DNA of 34,697 bases from Anaerolineales bacterium (GCA_025450445.1 JANWHN010000021.1:1-34697); one strand, 5' to 3'; shown: positions 23,830 to 31,878, counted from the first letter of the stretch. The notes: generated by a model from the sequence alone, not told the origin. Numbers and translations: made by a program.

Positions 23830-25020
23830 ATGCCCCCAAAACCTCAGCTCATCCTCAATCCCGGCCGCGAAAAATCTCTGCAGCGCCGCCACCCGTGGAT
23901 CTTCGCGGGGGCGGTTTCCAGCATCAGCGGCGAGCCGCAGCCCGGCGACACTGTTGAACTGATCTCTGCCCGCGGCGAATTTCTCGCCCAGGCGGCCTAT
24001 AGCCCGCAGTCACAGATTCGGGCCCGCGTCTGGACGTGGGATCGCGACGAATCAGTCGACTCCTCTTTCTTGCGCACGCGGCTAGAGCGCTCCATCCAAT
24101 CCCGCAGTCTTTTGCAATCTTACGGCGACGCCGTGCGCTTAGTCCATGCAGAATCCGATGGGCTGCCCGGCATAGTCGTCGACAGCTATCGCGATGTGAT
24201 TGTGCTGCAATGTCTGACATGGGGCGCCGAGCGATGGCGTGATGTGCTCGTAGAAGCCATCACGGACCTTTGCAAGCCAGCTACGCTCTACGAGCGCTCC
24301 GATGTCGATGTGCGCGCTCTTGAAGGCCTGCCAGAACGCGCCGGGCTGCTGGCTGGCAGCCCGCTGAGTGGGCGTGTGCAAGTTCGCGAGCACGGCCTCA
24401 AATTCTTAGTCGATCTCCTAGCCGGCCACAAAACAGGCTTTTACTTAGATCAACGGACTAACAGACTACTTGCACAACAACTTTCCGCCAATAGAGAAGT
24501 TCTTGACTGCTTCTCCTACACTGGCGCTTTCGCCGCGCACGCCCTGCAGGGTGGGGCGAGCAAAGTGACTTTGGTCGAAGACTCTCGCGATGCGTTGGGC
24601 ATCGCCGGCGAGAATCTCGCGCTCAATGGTTTGCCCGAAAGCAAGGCTGAATTCATCGGTGGCAACGCTTTCCAAGTGCTGCGTAATTTCCGTGACGAGG
24701 CCCGCCAGTTCGATATGGTCATCCTCGACCCGCCCAAGTTCGCCCCTACCCGCGCTACTGCCGAGCGTGCCGCTCGCGGCTATAAGGACATCAACCTGCT
24801 GGCGCTCAAGCTTCTGCGCCCCGGCGGCATTCTCCTCACGTTCTCCTGCTCCGGCGGTGTGGACGCGGCTCTCTTCCAAAAGATCGTCGCCGGCGCCGCC
24901 CTCGATGCCGGCGTCCATGCTCGCATCCTGCAGCGTCTGAGCCAGGGCGCCGATCATCCGGTCGCGCTCAATTTCCCTGAAGGCGAATATTTGAAAGGCC
25001 TGGTTTTAGAGGTTGCTTAG
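23830..25020 (+). CDS. SAM-dependent 23S rRNA cytosine methyltransferase (RlmI-like)
   Basis: 396 residues: N-terminal PUA domain (about 5-80, RHPWIFAGAVSSISG), the RlmI-type middle domain (about 85-200, ESDGLPGIVVDSYRDVIVLQ) and a Rossmann methyltransferase (about 205-396) with LDCFSYTGAFAAHAL as the SAM loop, VEDSRDAL, and DMVILDPPKFAP as catalytic motif IV. FSCSGGVD near the C-terminus completes the pattern. RlmI makes m5C1962 in E. coli 23S rRNA; the same site is likely here but not proven. It stands alone after a terminator and converges with the small gene at 25028. Confidence 0.9.
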   Translation: MPPKPQLILNPGREKSLQRRHPWIFAGAVSSISGEPQPGDTVELISARGEFLAQAAYSPQSQIRARVWTWDRDESVDSSFLRTRLERSIQSRSLLQSYGDAVRLVHAESDGLPGIVVDSYRDVIVLQCLTWGAERWRDVLVEAITDLCKPATLYERSDVDVRALEGLPERAGLLAGSPLSGRVQVREHGLKFLVDLLAGHKTGFYLDQRTNRLLAQQLSANREVLDCFSYTGAFAAHALQGGASKVTLVEDSRDALGIAGENLALNGLPESKAEFIGGNAFQVLRNFRDEARQFDMVILDPPKFAPTRATAERAARGYKDINLLALKLLRPGGILLTFSCSGGVDAALFQKIVAGAALDAGVHARILQRLSQGADHPVALNFPEGEYLKGLVLEVA

Positions 25021-25027
25021 TCGTTAA

Positions 25028-25312
25028 CTACAGACTGCTGTGGTGTTTTTTGATTATTTCTTCGGCTTCAGCCGGCGAGTAATTTTCTAACAGAACAACG
25101 GTCGCATCTTTGCGAAACGCGGGCGGCAGCAAGTTCACTGCATCCTGCTTGCTATCTAACTCCGCGGTGATCCAAGCTTTGTGCACGTTATCGGCACAAC
25201 CCCAGTCGGCATTAGCAACAAAATGCGACCCGGTCGCCAGGAAAACTGCAACAGCCCGCTCACATGCCTCTTTGGTTTCGCCATGTGGAACTTCAATCAG
25301 GAATTTTGGCAT
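25028..25312 (-). CDS. Small conserved ferredoxin-fold-like protein
   Basis: 94 residues, soluble, with a beta-alpha-beta pattern (MPKFLIEVPHG...KEACERAVAVFL...HFVANADWGC...HKAWITAELDS...VVLLENYSPAEAEEII) that suggests a ferredoxin-like alpha/beta fold. I do not recognise a named family. AGGAG lies six bases before the ATG. A TATAAT about 25 bases upstream of the ATG, with TTTAAC 16 bases before it, could be its promoter. It ends seven bases from the convergent methyltransferase gene. Confidence 0.7.
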   Translation of the reverse strand: MPKFLIEVPHGETKEACERAVAVFLATGSHFVANADWGCADNVHKAWITAELDSKQDAVNLLPPAFRKDATVVLLENYSPAEAEEIIKKHHSSL

Positions 25313-25322
25313 TTTTTCTCCT

Positions 25323-25787
25323 GAAATTTATTATATTCCTTTCTGACTGGTGTTAAAAATTTCCATCAGCGCGCCTAGGGAAGGATCCTTATATTTCTAT
25401 CTTCGGCATGGACGTTTTCTGCCCTAAAGGTTGCGTTTTGTCCAAGTCCTTGATTTTTCGCCTGGGATCCACATGGTTTTGTTCCCTTAGCGCGATAATG
25501 CGCGCCTCGCCTATAGCTCGGAGCCAACCGCTCTGCAAAGCAGCCCGGTGCCTTAGTTAGGGATCCCCACCGACTTACTGCTTGCTGAAAGGCCAGACCG
25601 CAAAGAGCGAAGGGGCGAGACAAAAACGCACACGCACAAGCGGCCAGCTGCAGATGGCTGCCGGGTTGTAATCTAGTGCCAGGGGGGAAATACAGTTATC
25701 GAGACCGACAAAACCTACAATTTCGAGAATCGCGACAAAGCCTAAAAACCTACAACAGGCGCTCGGCCGGGCGCCCGGGGTAACCAG
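25323..25787. other. Gene-poor block, 465 bp, unassigned
   Basis: No convincing gene. A minus-strand frame 25375-25623 needs a TTG start and has no ribosome site; after its stop the next frame reads LGALMEIFNTSQKGI before another stop, which could mean a decayed or frameshifted gene. The block holds three GGATCC sites (about 25384, 25466 and 25561), a GCGC-GATAAT-GCGC inverted repeat near 25491, and an 11-base direct repeat AAAACCTACAA at 25710 and 25745. The composition is unlike both neighbours. Its right end may hold a weak GC-rich terminator for the GH114 gene. Confidence 0.3.
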
Positions 25788-26657
25788 TCATCCGCAAAAC
25801 TTGACCCAGGCATCCAGGTTGCGGTTTTTCAAGATCGCACTGAAGCCTAGTTCCGCGGCTTGCTCGCAAAAATCCGGGGTCGCCATGCCTTCTTCGACAT
25901 ACTCGATCGCGAAGACTGGTTTGCCGTTCTCGATAAAGATTGACATCTCCGCGCACCACCCTTGCGCGAAGCAGCTCTCCGTTAGCGCCCAGTCGTAAAG
26001 GGGCTCTAAATCCGCCACCAGCTCTGGCACATTCTTGAGGCCAATGGCCAACCCGCGTTGGTACGCGGCGTCTGAGAGCCAGCGCAAATAGGTCAGCTGC
26101 TCTTCGGCAGAAATTTCAAATCCAGTGTCCTGATAATAGCCATCCAGATTATCCGGGTCTACGCCATGGAAGCCTTTTTCTTTGCACAGGTCCAGCCGCG
26201 CTTCCATCATCGGCGCCAGCGCAGCGATGTTGCTCACATCCAGCCAGCGTTCGCCCGGCCAGCCCTCGTATTCGTTGCCAATTACTTCGGCCGGAAAATC
26301 CGTTGCGTCAGGTCGCCAATCTTCCCATGCCCCAACGTTGACATAGCAGATCACGCTTACACCGCGGTCATGCAAATCTGCAATTGTTTCCGCTGGAGTA
26401 TCGAACAGATCGAGATCATAAATATCTACATCCAGCGACGTGTCGATCGTGTCACCGGTGAATTGGATCTGCCAGCTGCTTCCGAGTTCTGGATGCCACC
26501 ACTCCTCGACTTGTTCCGTTACTGTTGGTTCAATCGCGAGCTCAGCTGTCGCCGATGGAAAAATTGCTTTTGTCGGTTCATTAGTCAATTCTCCAACCGC
26601 GTCGTCGCACGCAGCTAACATTCCCGCAAACAGTATTAACAAGATTAAACCGCGCAT
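25788..26657 (-). CDS. GH114-like lipoprotein (endo-alpha-1,4-polygalactosaminidase type)
   Basis: 289 residues. A lipoprotein signal with lipobox LAAC (Cys17) puts it on the outer face of the membrane. A linker (18-50) is followed by a TIM-barrel domain with WQIQFTGDTID, DIYDLDLFDTPAETIADLHDRGVSVICYVNVGAWEDW, FHGVDPDNLDGY (Asp167 and Asp169 as likely catalytic or binding acids) and TESC (Glu227). This is the GH114/TM1410 pattern; family enzymes cut galactosamine-containing polysaccharides such as extracellular glycans. A TACAAT lies seven bases before the ATG and no Shine-Dalgarno is seen, so the transcript may be leaderless. Confidence 0.88.
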   Translation of the reverse strand: MRGLILLILFAGMLAACDDAVGELTNEPTKAIFPSATAELAIEPTVTEQVEEWWHPELGSSWQIQFTGDTIDTSLDVDIYDLDLFDTPAETIADLHDRGVSVICYVNVGAWEDWRPDATDFPAEVIGNEYEGWPGERWLDVSNIAALAPMMEARLDLCKEKGFHGVDPDNLDGYYQDTGFEISAEEQLTYLRWLSDAAYQRGLAIGLKNVPELVADLEPLYDWALTESCFAQGWCAEMSIFIENGKPVFAIEYVEEGMATPDFCEQAAELGFSAILKNRNLDAWVKFCG

Positions 26658-26664
26658 GTCGGCA

Positions 26665-26694
26665 ATTGTAGTGTATACAAAATGAGTGCGTCAC
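26665..26694 (-). promoter_or_regulatory. Promoter of the GH114 gene
   Basis: Minus strand: -10 TACAAT (26670-26665) and a -35-like GTGACG 18 bases upstream. Seven bases to the ATG imply a start at or next to the first codon. Confidence 0.45.
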
Positions 26695-26699
26695 ATAAT

Positions 26700-26730
26700 C
26701 GCTTACACCTGTGTAAGCGCGGTAACGCGC
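26700..26730. repeat. Overlapping inverted repeats upstream of the Gly-rich protein
   Basis: A perfect 9-bp palindrome CGCTTACAC-CT-GTGTAAGCG (26700-26719) overlaps a second hairpin GCGCG-GTAA-CGCGC (26717-26730) by three bases, so both cannot fully form together in RNA. A CATAAT that could act as a -10 lies just before. Operator or leader switch are both possible. Confidence 0.5.
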
Positions 26731-26783
26731 TCGGAAATAAACCGTTCATTGCCACGGACGCAAATGTCCAAGGAGGTGTTGCT

Positions 26784-27113
26784 ATGGCAGCACAAGCACG
26801 TTCAGAAGATCGTCGCAAGCGAGGTTTGTTGATCATTCTCGCTCTCATTGCAGTCGCAGCTTTCTTGCTTCTGGCCGCAGCGGCCGCGGGTTATTCATTC
26901 AATTTCCCATGGTTCCAATCGTCATCCTCTGGTTTTGGTGGCGGTAGTGGCGCAGCTAGAGAAATGGATGGTGGCGGCAGTGGCGGCGCAGGTGCAGGCT
27001 CTGGCTCCGGCGGCTGTTTCCTCGGCCTCGTCTGCCTGGATACTTCAGGCAACGCTGGCGGGAACAACGGCAATGCAACCATCAATGATGGTGGCATTAA
27101 CGCAGGCCAGTAA
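26784..27113 (+). CDS. Glycine-rich protein with one N-terminal membrane helix
   Basis: 109 residues. ATG 26784 is chosen because a perfect AGGAGGTG lies at 26771-26778. A basic start (RSEDRRKRG) precedes one strong helix (about 15-36, LLIILALIAVAAFLLLAAAAAG), which fits a membrane anchor or uncleaved signal with the rest outside. The exported part is Ser/Gly-rich (GFGGGSGAAREMDGGGSGGAGAGSGSGG) with a CFLGLVC segment and an Asn/Gly-rich end. No known domain. It is a single-gene unit with its own terminator and the inverted repeats above in the leader. Confidence 0.7.
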   Translation: MAAQARSEDRRKRGLLIILALIAVAAFLLLAAAAAGYSFNFPWFQSSSSGFGGGSGAAREMDGGGSGGAGAGSGSGGCFLGLVCLDTSGNAGGNNGNATINDGGINAGQ

Positions 27114-27143
27114 AGCAGCCAGTTGTGTAGCTCTCCTCAAAAA

Positions 27144-27178
27144 CAAAAACGGCCGGATCTTCCGGCTGTTTTTGTTTG
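27144..27178 (+). terminator. Intrinsic terminator of the Gly-rich gene
   Basis: A 14-bp stem (with one G-U) CAAAAACGGCCGGA/TCCGGCTGTTTTTG around TCT. Nearly symmetric, so it may work both ways. Confidence 0.85.
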
Positions 27179-27203
27179 AGTTATGGATTGCAAATATCTT
27201 GGC

Positions 27204-27231
27204 AAAAAAAAGACCCGCCAGAAGCGGGTCT
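27204..27231 (-). terminator. Intrinsic terminator of the tmRNA gene
   Basis: Minus strand: GACCCGC-loop-GCGGGTC followed by seven T's, starting four bases after the encoded tmRNA 3' end. Confidence 0.92.
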
Positions 27232-27234
27232 CAG

Positions 27235-27618
27235 TGGAGATGGCGGGAATCGAACCCGCGTCCGAAAGATTAGGCACTCAAACGTCTACGAGCGTAGTCG
27301 GTTGTTCTTGTCGCCGTTTGGCCCACAACCTACAAGGGGGTCCACGCGGCCATCCATTTTGTCTTAAGTGCGCCCCATGGCTGAACGCACAGCACCTCGG
27401 CATTGTCTCGCCCGTTCTCACCCAGCCGAGAAGAGGGTGAGGCGGACGCAGCTCACAAGGAGCTGGGCAGTCTCTTGCTAGCCGGTATTACGCGGCGAGC
27501 GGGAGGGCTGCGTAGTTAGTGCTTTTGGCACTTGTGTTTTGCGCTGAGTTTTACGAGAGTCGGCGCCGCTCGGCTCGCAGTTAGGTACCAGCTTCAATCG
27601 TCGAAGCCAGTCATCCCC
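27235..27618 (-). ncRNA. ssrA: Transfer-messenger RNA (tmRNA)
   Basis: 384 nt. The 5' end GGGGATG pairs over seven positions (one G-U) with CATCTCC at the 3' end to form the tRNA-like acceptor stem; the T arm GCGGG-TTCGATT-CCCGC is perfect and the 5' end continues ACTGGCTTCGACG as in most tmRNAs. The discriminator A is at 27235 and the genome continues CTG, so CCA is not encoded and must be added. An internal frame (27544-27488) gives the tag AQNTSAKSTNYAALPLAA, ending in the usual hydrophobic-Ala-Ala degron. A promoter with TGCTATAAT lies just upstream and a terminator just downstream. The partner SmpB is encoded at 2509-2964. Confidence 0.95.
27488..27544 (-). other. tmRNA proteolysis-tag reading frame
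   Basis: From the probable resume codon GCG (27544-27542) to TAA (27490-27488), 18 codons: AQNTSAKSTNYAALPLAA. The C-terminus is well supported by the family pattern. The exact resume codon is inferred; a GCC five codons later would give a 13-residue tag. Confidence 0.75.
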
Positions 27619-27627
27619 GAGATCAAA

Positions 27628-27636
27628 ATTATAGCA
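27628..27636 (-). promoter_or_regulatory. Extended -10 of the tmRNA promoter
   Basis: TGCTATAAT on the minus strand, with its last base 10 bases before the mature 5' end; start expected near 27621. No strong -35. Confidence 0.65.
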
Positions 27637-27763
27637 TCGCCACGTAAACAATTTATTAGACGGTTGAGCTAACCTCCACAATCCCTGCCGCGACCCTCCA
27701 CAATTCCTCCATAAGAATTGAATACCGTATGTGTAAATCGCAATTAACTACTGGAGGTAAAAA

Positions 27764-28081
27764 ATGAGGTTCTCTCGCTTTATTGGCTTCTCGTTCCTCG
27801 TTGGCCTGATCGCCATTGGTGGCTTCTTTATATATCAGACTGGCATTTCCCAAGGACTTGCGCAAGCACCCGAAATTGGAAATGCCATCCAGAGTGCGGA
27901 CCCTGTGTACTCTGTGCCAAGCTTTGGTTTTCCACCTTTCTTCGGTTTCTTCGGAGCGGTGTGCTTCTCAATTCTGGGCTTTTTCATTTTCTTTGGCTTG
28001 CTCAGGTTTCTTTCCTGCGCATGGCGCCCGGGCAAGGAAATGGGTCAAACACCAAATAGCAACCGCAGTCAGGTCGTTTAG
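27764..28081 (+). CDS. Small two-helix membrane protein
   Basis: 105 residues. First helix about 7-30 (FSFLVGLIAIGGFFIYQTG), an external loop of about 30 residues (GLAQAPEIGNAIQSADPVYSV), a second very Phe-rich helix about 55-85 (FFGFFGAVCFSILGFFIFFGLL), and a polar C-terminus. No known domain. A perfect GGAGG precedes the ATG. A short inverted repeat CAATTC...GAATTG lies about 40 bases upstream of the ribosome site. It is 30 bp ahead of the oxidoreductase gene and may be co-transcribed with it. Confidence 0.7.
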   Translation: MRFSRFIGFSFLVGLIAIGGFFIYQTGISQGLAQAPEIGNAIQSADPVYSVPSFGFPPFFGFFGAVCFSILGFFIFFGLLRFLSCAWRPGKEMGQTPNSNRSQVV

Positions 28082-28111
28082 CGTTACGAAACTAAAATAG
28101 GAGAAATTGTC

Positions 28112-29128
28112 ATGAAAGCGATTGTTCACTACAAGTACGGCTTGCCCGATGTCTTGCAGCTGATCGAAACCCAAAAGCCAATCCCCACCGCAGACGAAGT
28201 GCTGGTGCACGTCCATGCGGCGTCCGTGAACCCAGTCGAGTGGTATGGCATGACCGGCTTTCCGCTGGCGCGCCCATCGGCGGGCTGGCTAAAACCAACC
28301 GATCCAAGATTGGGGGCCGATTTTTCAGGCGTCGTAGAAAGTGTTGGCGCAAATGTTACGGATTTTCGAGCGGGCGACAAGATCTTCGGCACCACAACCG
28401 GCGCCTTCGCTGAATATGTCTGCGCACTTAAGTCCATCGCGCTCAAGCCGGCCAATGTCTCGTTTGAGCAAGCCGCGTCGGTTCCGATCGCTGGCCTAAC
28501 AGCGTTACAAGGTTTGCGCGATCACGGAAAGATTCAGCGGGGCAAAAAAGTCCTTATCAACGGTGCTTCTGGTGGGGTGGGAACCTTCGCCGTGCAAATC
28601 GCCAAGGCTTTTGGCACCGAAGTGACTGCAGTTTGCAGCCCGGGCAATGTCGAGATGATTCGTTCCCTTGGCGCAGATCGTGTCATTGACTACAAAAACG
28701 AGGACTTCACCCGCAACGGTGAGCGCTACGACCTGGTCTTCGATGTCGCTGGCAGTCGCTCCTGGTCCGAGTACAAACGTATCTTGAAACCGGATGCGAC
28801 CTTCGTGCTTGTCGGGGCGAAAAAAGGGTTTCCAATCATTGGGCCTTTGGCTGGCGTCCTGCGCATTTTCATAGGCGCGCGACTTTCCGGCAAGAAAATC
28901 GCCTTCTTTATCGCCAAAATCACCAGGCAGGATTTAGAAGCTATGAAAGATCTCATAGAATCCGGCAAGGTGACCCCGATCGTTGAACAGAGCTACCCGC
29001 TAAGCCAGGCGGCGGATGCCATGCGCCATCTGGGAACGGGTCACGCCAAAGCAAAGATCACAATAAGCCTTGCGGAAGAAAAAGCCGTTGCCTTACCCGC
29101 CAAAACAAAACAGGCGCTCCAGGTTTAG
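28112..29128 (+). CDS. NAD(P)-dependent quinone oxidoreductase-like MDR protein
   Basis: Medium-chain dehydrogenase/reductase, 338 residues. GroES-like N-terminal domain (about 1-125, with GADFSGVVESVGANVTDFRAGDKIFG) and Rossmann domain with GASGGVGTFAVQIAKAFG (about 151-168). The structural-zinc cysteines of alcohol dehydrogenases are absent, so it belongs with the zinc-free quinone oxidoreductases that reduce quinones or enones with NAD(P)H. AGGAG lies upstream of the ATG. The response regulator follows after 27 bp, so they may share a transcript. The substrate is unknown. Confidence 0.88.
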   Translation: MKAIVHYKYGLPDVLQLIETQKPIPTADEVLVHVHAASVNPVEWYGMTGFPLARPSAGWLKPTDPRLGADFSGVVESVGANVTDFRAGDKIFGTTTGAFAEYVCALKSIALKPANVSFEQAASVPIAGLTALQGLRDHGKIQRGKKVLINGASGGVGTFAVQIAKAFGTEVTAVCSPGNVEMIRSLGADRVIDYKNEDFTRNGERYDLVFDVAGSRSWSEYKRILKPDATFVLVGAKKGFPIIGPLAGVLRIFIGARLSGKKIAFFIAKITRQDLEAMKDLIESGKVTPIVEQSYPLSQAADAMRHLGTGHAKAKITISLAEEKAVALPAKTKQALQV

Positions 29129-29155
29129 CCGGGCATCTTCCCTTATACTCCGCTA

Positions 29156-29848
29156 ATGGCTGAGCTGATCCTGGTTGCAGATGACGAGCCAAAGATCTCT
29201 CGCCTGGCGCGTGACTTTCTCGAGAAGAATGGCTACCGCGTCACAGTTGCCGCCGATGGCGAAGCTGCACTGGCCAGCGCCCGGCGAGAGAAACCGGATC
29301 TGATCATCCTGGATCTGCTGTTGCCGCAAATGGACGGCCGCGAGGTATGCAAGATCCTTCGTCGCGAAAGCGACGTCCCGATCATCATGCTCACCGCGCT
29401 AGCCGAAGAAATCGATCAGGTCACTGGCTTGGAGATCGGCGCGGACGACTACATCACCAAACCGTTCTCGCCGCGGGCGCTTGTCGCCAGGGTGCGCGCT
29501 CTCTTGCGGCGTACCCGCGGCAAGCTGGGCGCTCCAGATTTGATCCGCGTAGGCGCTCTGGAGATTGACTCGAAAAAATATAGCGTGACTTTTAACGGGA
29601 AATTGATCAGCCTTACGCCTAATGAATTCAAACTTCTACAATTGTTGGCTGGCCAGCCGGGGCAGACGCTCAATCGAGCGCAGTTGCTTGAGGATCTGCA
29701 CGGCTCTGTATCCAGCTTTGACCGCAGCGTGGATTCGCACATTAAGAACTTGCGCAGGAAGCTGGAACAGGCCTCAGGCACTCCAATGATCGAAACGGTG
29801 TACGGGATCGGCTATCGGTTCATAGACATTGAAGTGAGCAACAAATGA
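29156..29848 (+). CDS. OmpR/PhoB-family response regulator
   Basis: 230 residues. Receiver domain (1-120) with acidic pair Asp9-Asp10, phospho-acceptor Asp53 (LIILDLLLP), Thr80 and Lys102 (TKPFSP). A winged-helix DNA-binding domain (about 130-226) with LTPNEFKLLQLLAGQPGQTLNRAQLLEDL, DRSVDSHIKNLRRKLE and ETVYGIGYRF. The following kinase gene overlaps by ATGA, so this is a cognate pair. No target can be named. Confidence 0.96.
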   Translation: MAELILVADDEPKISRLARDFLEKNGYRVTVAADGEAALASARREKPDLIILDLLLPQMDGREVCKILRRESDVPIIMLTALAEEIDQVTGLEIGADDYITKPFSPRALVARVRALLRRTRGKLGAPDLIRVGALEIDSKKYSVTFNGKLISLTPNEFKLLQLLAGQPGQTLNRAQLLEDLHGSVSSFDRSVDSHIKNLRRKLEQASGTPMIETVYGIGYRFIDIEVSNK

Positions 29849-30918
29849 CCTCTGAAGAATCGTCCAAACACGAAGAATTTCGCCAAGGCATGCGTTTTTT
29901 GCCGATGGCCATCTTTGTCTTTCTCATTCTGCTCCTTTTCCTTGGCGGGATGGCCGCTTTTCTATACTGGGCCTTCGCCGAGGTCTCCGGAGTCCGCAAT
30001 GTCTGGCTCCTGGTTTGCGGTGCCCCCTTCGTGGTGCTCGTCGGCGGTTTCTTCGTTGTATACAACTTGTACAGCCGGTTTGGCAGCCCGTTGCGCCAGA
30101 TGTTTGCTGCCATCGACTCTGTGGCCAAGGGCGATCTCACTGTTCGTGTTCCCGAGGACAGTTCGCCTCAATTTGGCGAATTGATCAAGCGCTTTAACAA
30201 CATGGTGGGGGACCTTGAAAGATCCGATCAGCAGCGCCGCAACCTCACGGCGGATATTGCCCACGAGTTGCGTACTCCGTTACATGTGATCCAGGGCAAA
30301 TTAGAAGGCATGCTCGACGGCGTCTATCCGGCCGAGCCGAAGCACATTGATGATGCGTTAGAAGAAACAAAACTCCTCACCCGCCTGGTGAATGATCTGC
30401 AAACCATCTCGCTTGCGGAAAGTGGACAGCTGCCGCTTCATTCTTCGCGTTTCCCGCTAGTTGATCTGATCAATGATGTTAAGGAAAGCTTTGCCCCGCA
30501 AGCTTCGTCCAACGGAATTAACTTAAGGACTACCGTCTCCGACACTAACCGGGAGATCAGCGCAGACTATGTTCGCTTAAATCAGGTGCTCTCCAATCTC
30601 GTCTCAAATGCAATCCGCTATACGTCCAAAGGGGGCTCGATCTCCCTTGAAACAGAGGCTACTGGGAATGGCAAAACGCGCATTACGGTCAAGGATACAG
30701 GGGTTGGTATCCCAGCAACTGACCTGCCGTTCATCTTCGATCGGTTTTGGCGCGGAGAAAAATCGCGTTCGCGGGATGGCCACGCTAACAGTGGACTGGG
30801 GCTAGCGATTGCCCGCCAGCTTGTTCAAGCCCACAAAGGAACGATCGAGGTCCAGAGTATTGAGGGAGTGGGAACGAAATTTATAATTGAGTTGCCTGCG
30901 CAGCCGATACCAATTTAA
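29845..30918 (+). CDS. HAMP-type sensor histidine kinase
   Basis: 357 residues. Two helices (about 16-43 and 53-74) are separated by only about nine residues, so there is almost no external sensor domain. Then HAMP (about 75-128), HisKA with H-box His140 in ADIAHELRTPLHVIQG, and HATPase_c with N-box NLVSNAIRYT, G1 DTGVGIP, F-box FIFDRFWRGE and G2 SGLGLAIARQLV. Partner of the response regulator through an ATGA overlap. The signal is likely a membrane or intramembrane cue. It converges with the VOC dioxygenase gene with two bases between the stops. Confidence 0.95.
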   Translation: MTSEESSKHEEFRQGMRFLPMAIFVFLILLLFLGGMAAFLYWAFAEVSGVRNVWLLVCGAPFVVLVGGFFVVYNLYSRFGSPLRQMFAAIDSVAKGDLTVRVPEDSSPQFGELIKRFNNMVGDLERSDQQRRNLTADIAHELRTPLHVIQGKLEGMLDGVYPAEPKHIDDALEETKLLTRLVNDLQTISLAESGQLPLHSSRFPLVDLINDVKESFAPQASSNGINLRTTVSDTNREISADYVRLNQVLSNLVSNAIRYTSKGGSISLETEATGNGKTRITVKDTGVGIPATDLPFIFDRFWRGEKSRSRDGHANSGLGLAIARQLVQAHKGTIEVQSIEGVGTKFIIELPAQPIPI

Positions 30919-30920
30919 GC

Positions 30921-31862
30921 TCATACCGCCACTTGGTCAGCAAGCCTATTGCGTATAGCCCCACTCGCAGGAGCCAATAACTCGACTCGAATCCCATCCT
31001 GGTCTCCGATCGTTACGCCCAGGCGTCTATCGCGCTCAACCGAGGTTAGGGGCTGACCAGAGTGCAACAACCGGTCGTGCAGCGCAAGCCAGCCCGCTTC
31101 GTCAGGGATGATGTACGCGTAGGAGTGCAAGCCCAGTAAGTCGTCCGTGCGCCGTGGCGCGCCGCGGCTATGCCAGATGTTGGCCCCTACGTGGTGGTGA
31201 TAACCACCTGCCGACATAAACAGAGCGGTCGGCATGCTCATCACAATATCGAGCCCTAGCAGCTCATGATAAAAGGCATCGGTCGTTCCCAGATCCGAGA
31301 CTTGTAAATGCATATGACCAATATCCGTGGCCGGATCCAGCTTGCCAGCATGGGCTGCGGGTTGATCTGCTTCTTCCAGCAATTTTTGCAGATCCAAAGG
31401 CCCGTTGCCCATCTGCACGGTCTCTTGCAGCCTAGGCCAATCCTCGCGCGGCCGGTCGCGATAGATCTCGATCCCGTTGCCTTCGGGGTCGGCAAAGTAG
31501 ATGGCTTCGCTGACGCGGTGGTCCGACGCGCCTTGCAGCGGCCAGCCGGCTGCCACAATGCGCAGGAGCTCGTTGGCCAGCTTCTCCCGGTTCGGGAAGC
31601 GGAAAGCGGTGTGGTACAGCCCGGTGACATCCGCGGGTTGCGGACGGGCGTCTTTGCGCTCGGTGAGGGTGATCAGAGTCGGCGCTTTCCCAGTCGGTGA
31701 GAGGCGCGCCCGGCCATCCTTCTCTTCGATAAGCTGGAAGCCCATCAGGTCGCAATAAAAAGCGCGCATGTTCGCCAGGTTGGCCACCTGCAGCTCAACG
31801 TGGGCGATCTTTGTATCCGGGTGGAGGGTGAACGAATTCTGGCTAATCATCGGGCTTGACAT
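30921..31862 (-). CDS. Two-domain VOC (glyoxalase/extradiol dioxygenase) protein, CatE-like
   Basis: 313 residues: a first VOC domain (about 15-140, KIAHVELQVANLANMRAFYCDLMGF...AIYFADPEGNGIEIYRDRP) and a second (about 180-300, GHMHLQVSDLGTTDAFYHELLGL...GIRVELLAP). The His of GHMHLQV, a His of the HSYAYII strand and the Glu of RVELL match the His-His-Glu metal site of type I extradiol dioxygenases such as Bacillus CatE, which removes catechols and quinone-type electrophiles. ATG 31862 abuts palindrome 1 and lacks a Shine-Dalgarno; ATG 31850 is an alternative. The shared operator region with the Cys-rich microprotein suggests ArsR-type control. Confidence 0.85.
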   Translation of the reverse strand: MSSPMISQNSFTLHPDTKIAHVELQVANLANMRAFYCDLMGFQLIEEKDGRARLSPTGKAPTLITLTERKDARPQPADVTGLYHTAFRFPNREKLANELLRIVAAGWPLQGASDHRVSEAIYFADPEGNGIEIYRDRPREDWPRLQETVQMGNGPLDLQKLLEEADQPAAHAGKLDPATDIGHMHLQVSDLGTTDAFYHELLGLDIVMSMPTALFMSAGGYHHHVGANIWHSRGAPRRTDDLLGLHSYAYIIPDEAGWLALHDRLLHSGQPLTSVERDRRLGVTIGDQDGIRVELLAPASGAIRNRLADQVAV

Positions 31863-31878
31863 ATAGATGGGTATCTAT
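31863..31878. promoter_or_regulatory. ArsR-type operator 1
   Basis: ATAGATGGGTATCTAT: palindrome ATAGAT-N4-ATCTAT, directly before the dioxygenase start. It has the ATA...TAT edge and about 16-bp span usual for ArsR/SmtB operators. Confidence 0.6.

Noticed and set aside
25375-25623. 82-residue minus-strand frame as a gene
   Set aside because: TTG start, no ribosome site, biased composition; listed only as part of the unexplained block.
27478-27681. 67-residue minus-strand frame over the tmRNA
   Set aside because: It covers the tmRNA 5' half and its promoter; the RNA gene explains the sequence fully, and the frame is not the tag frame.
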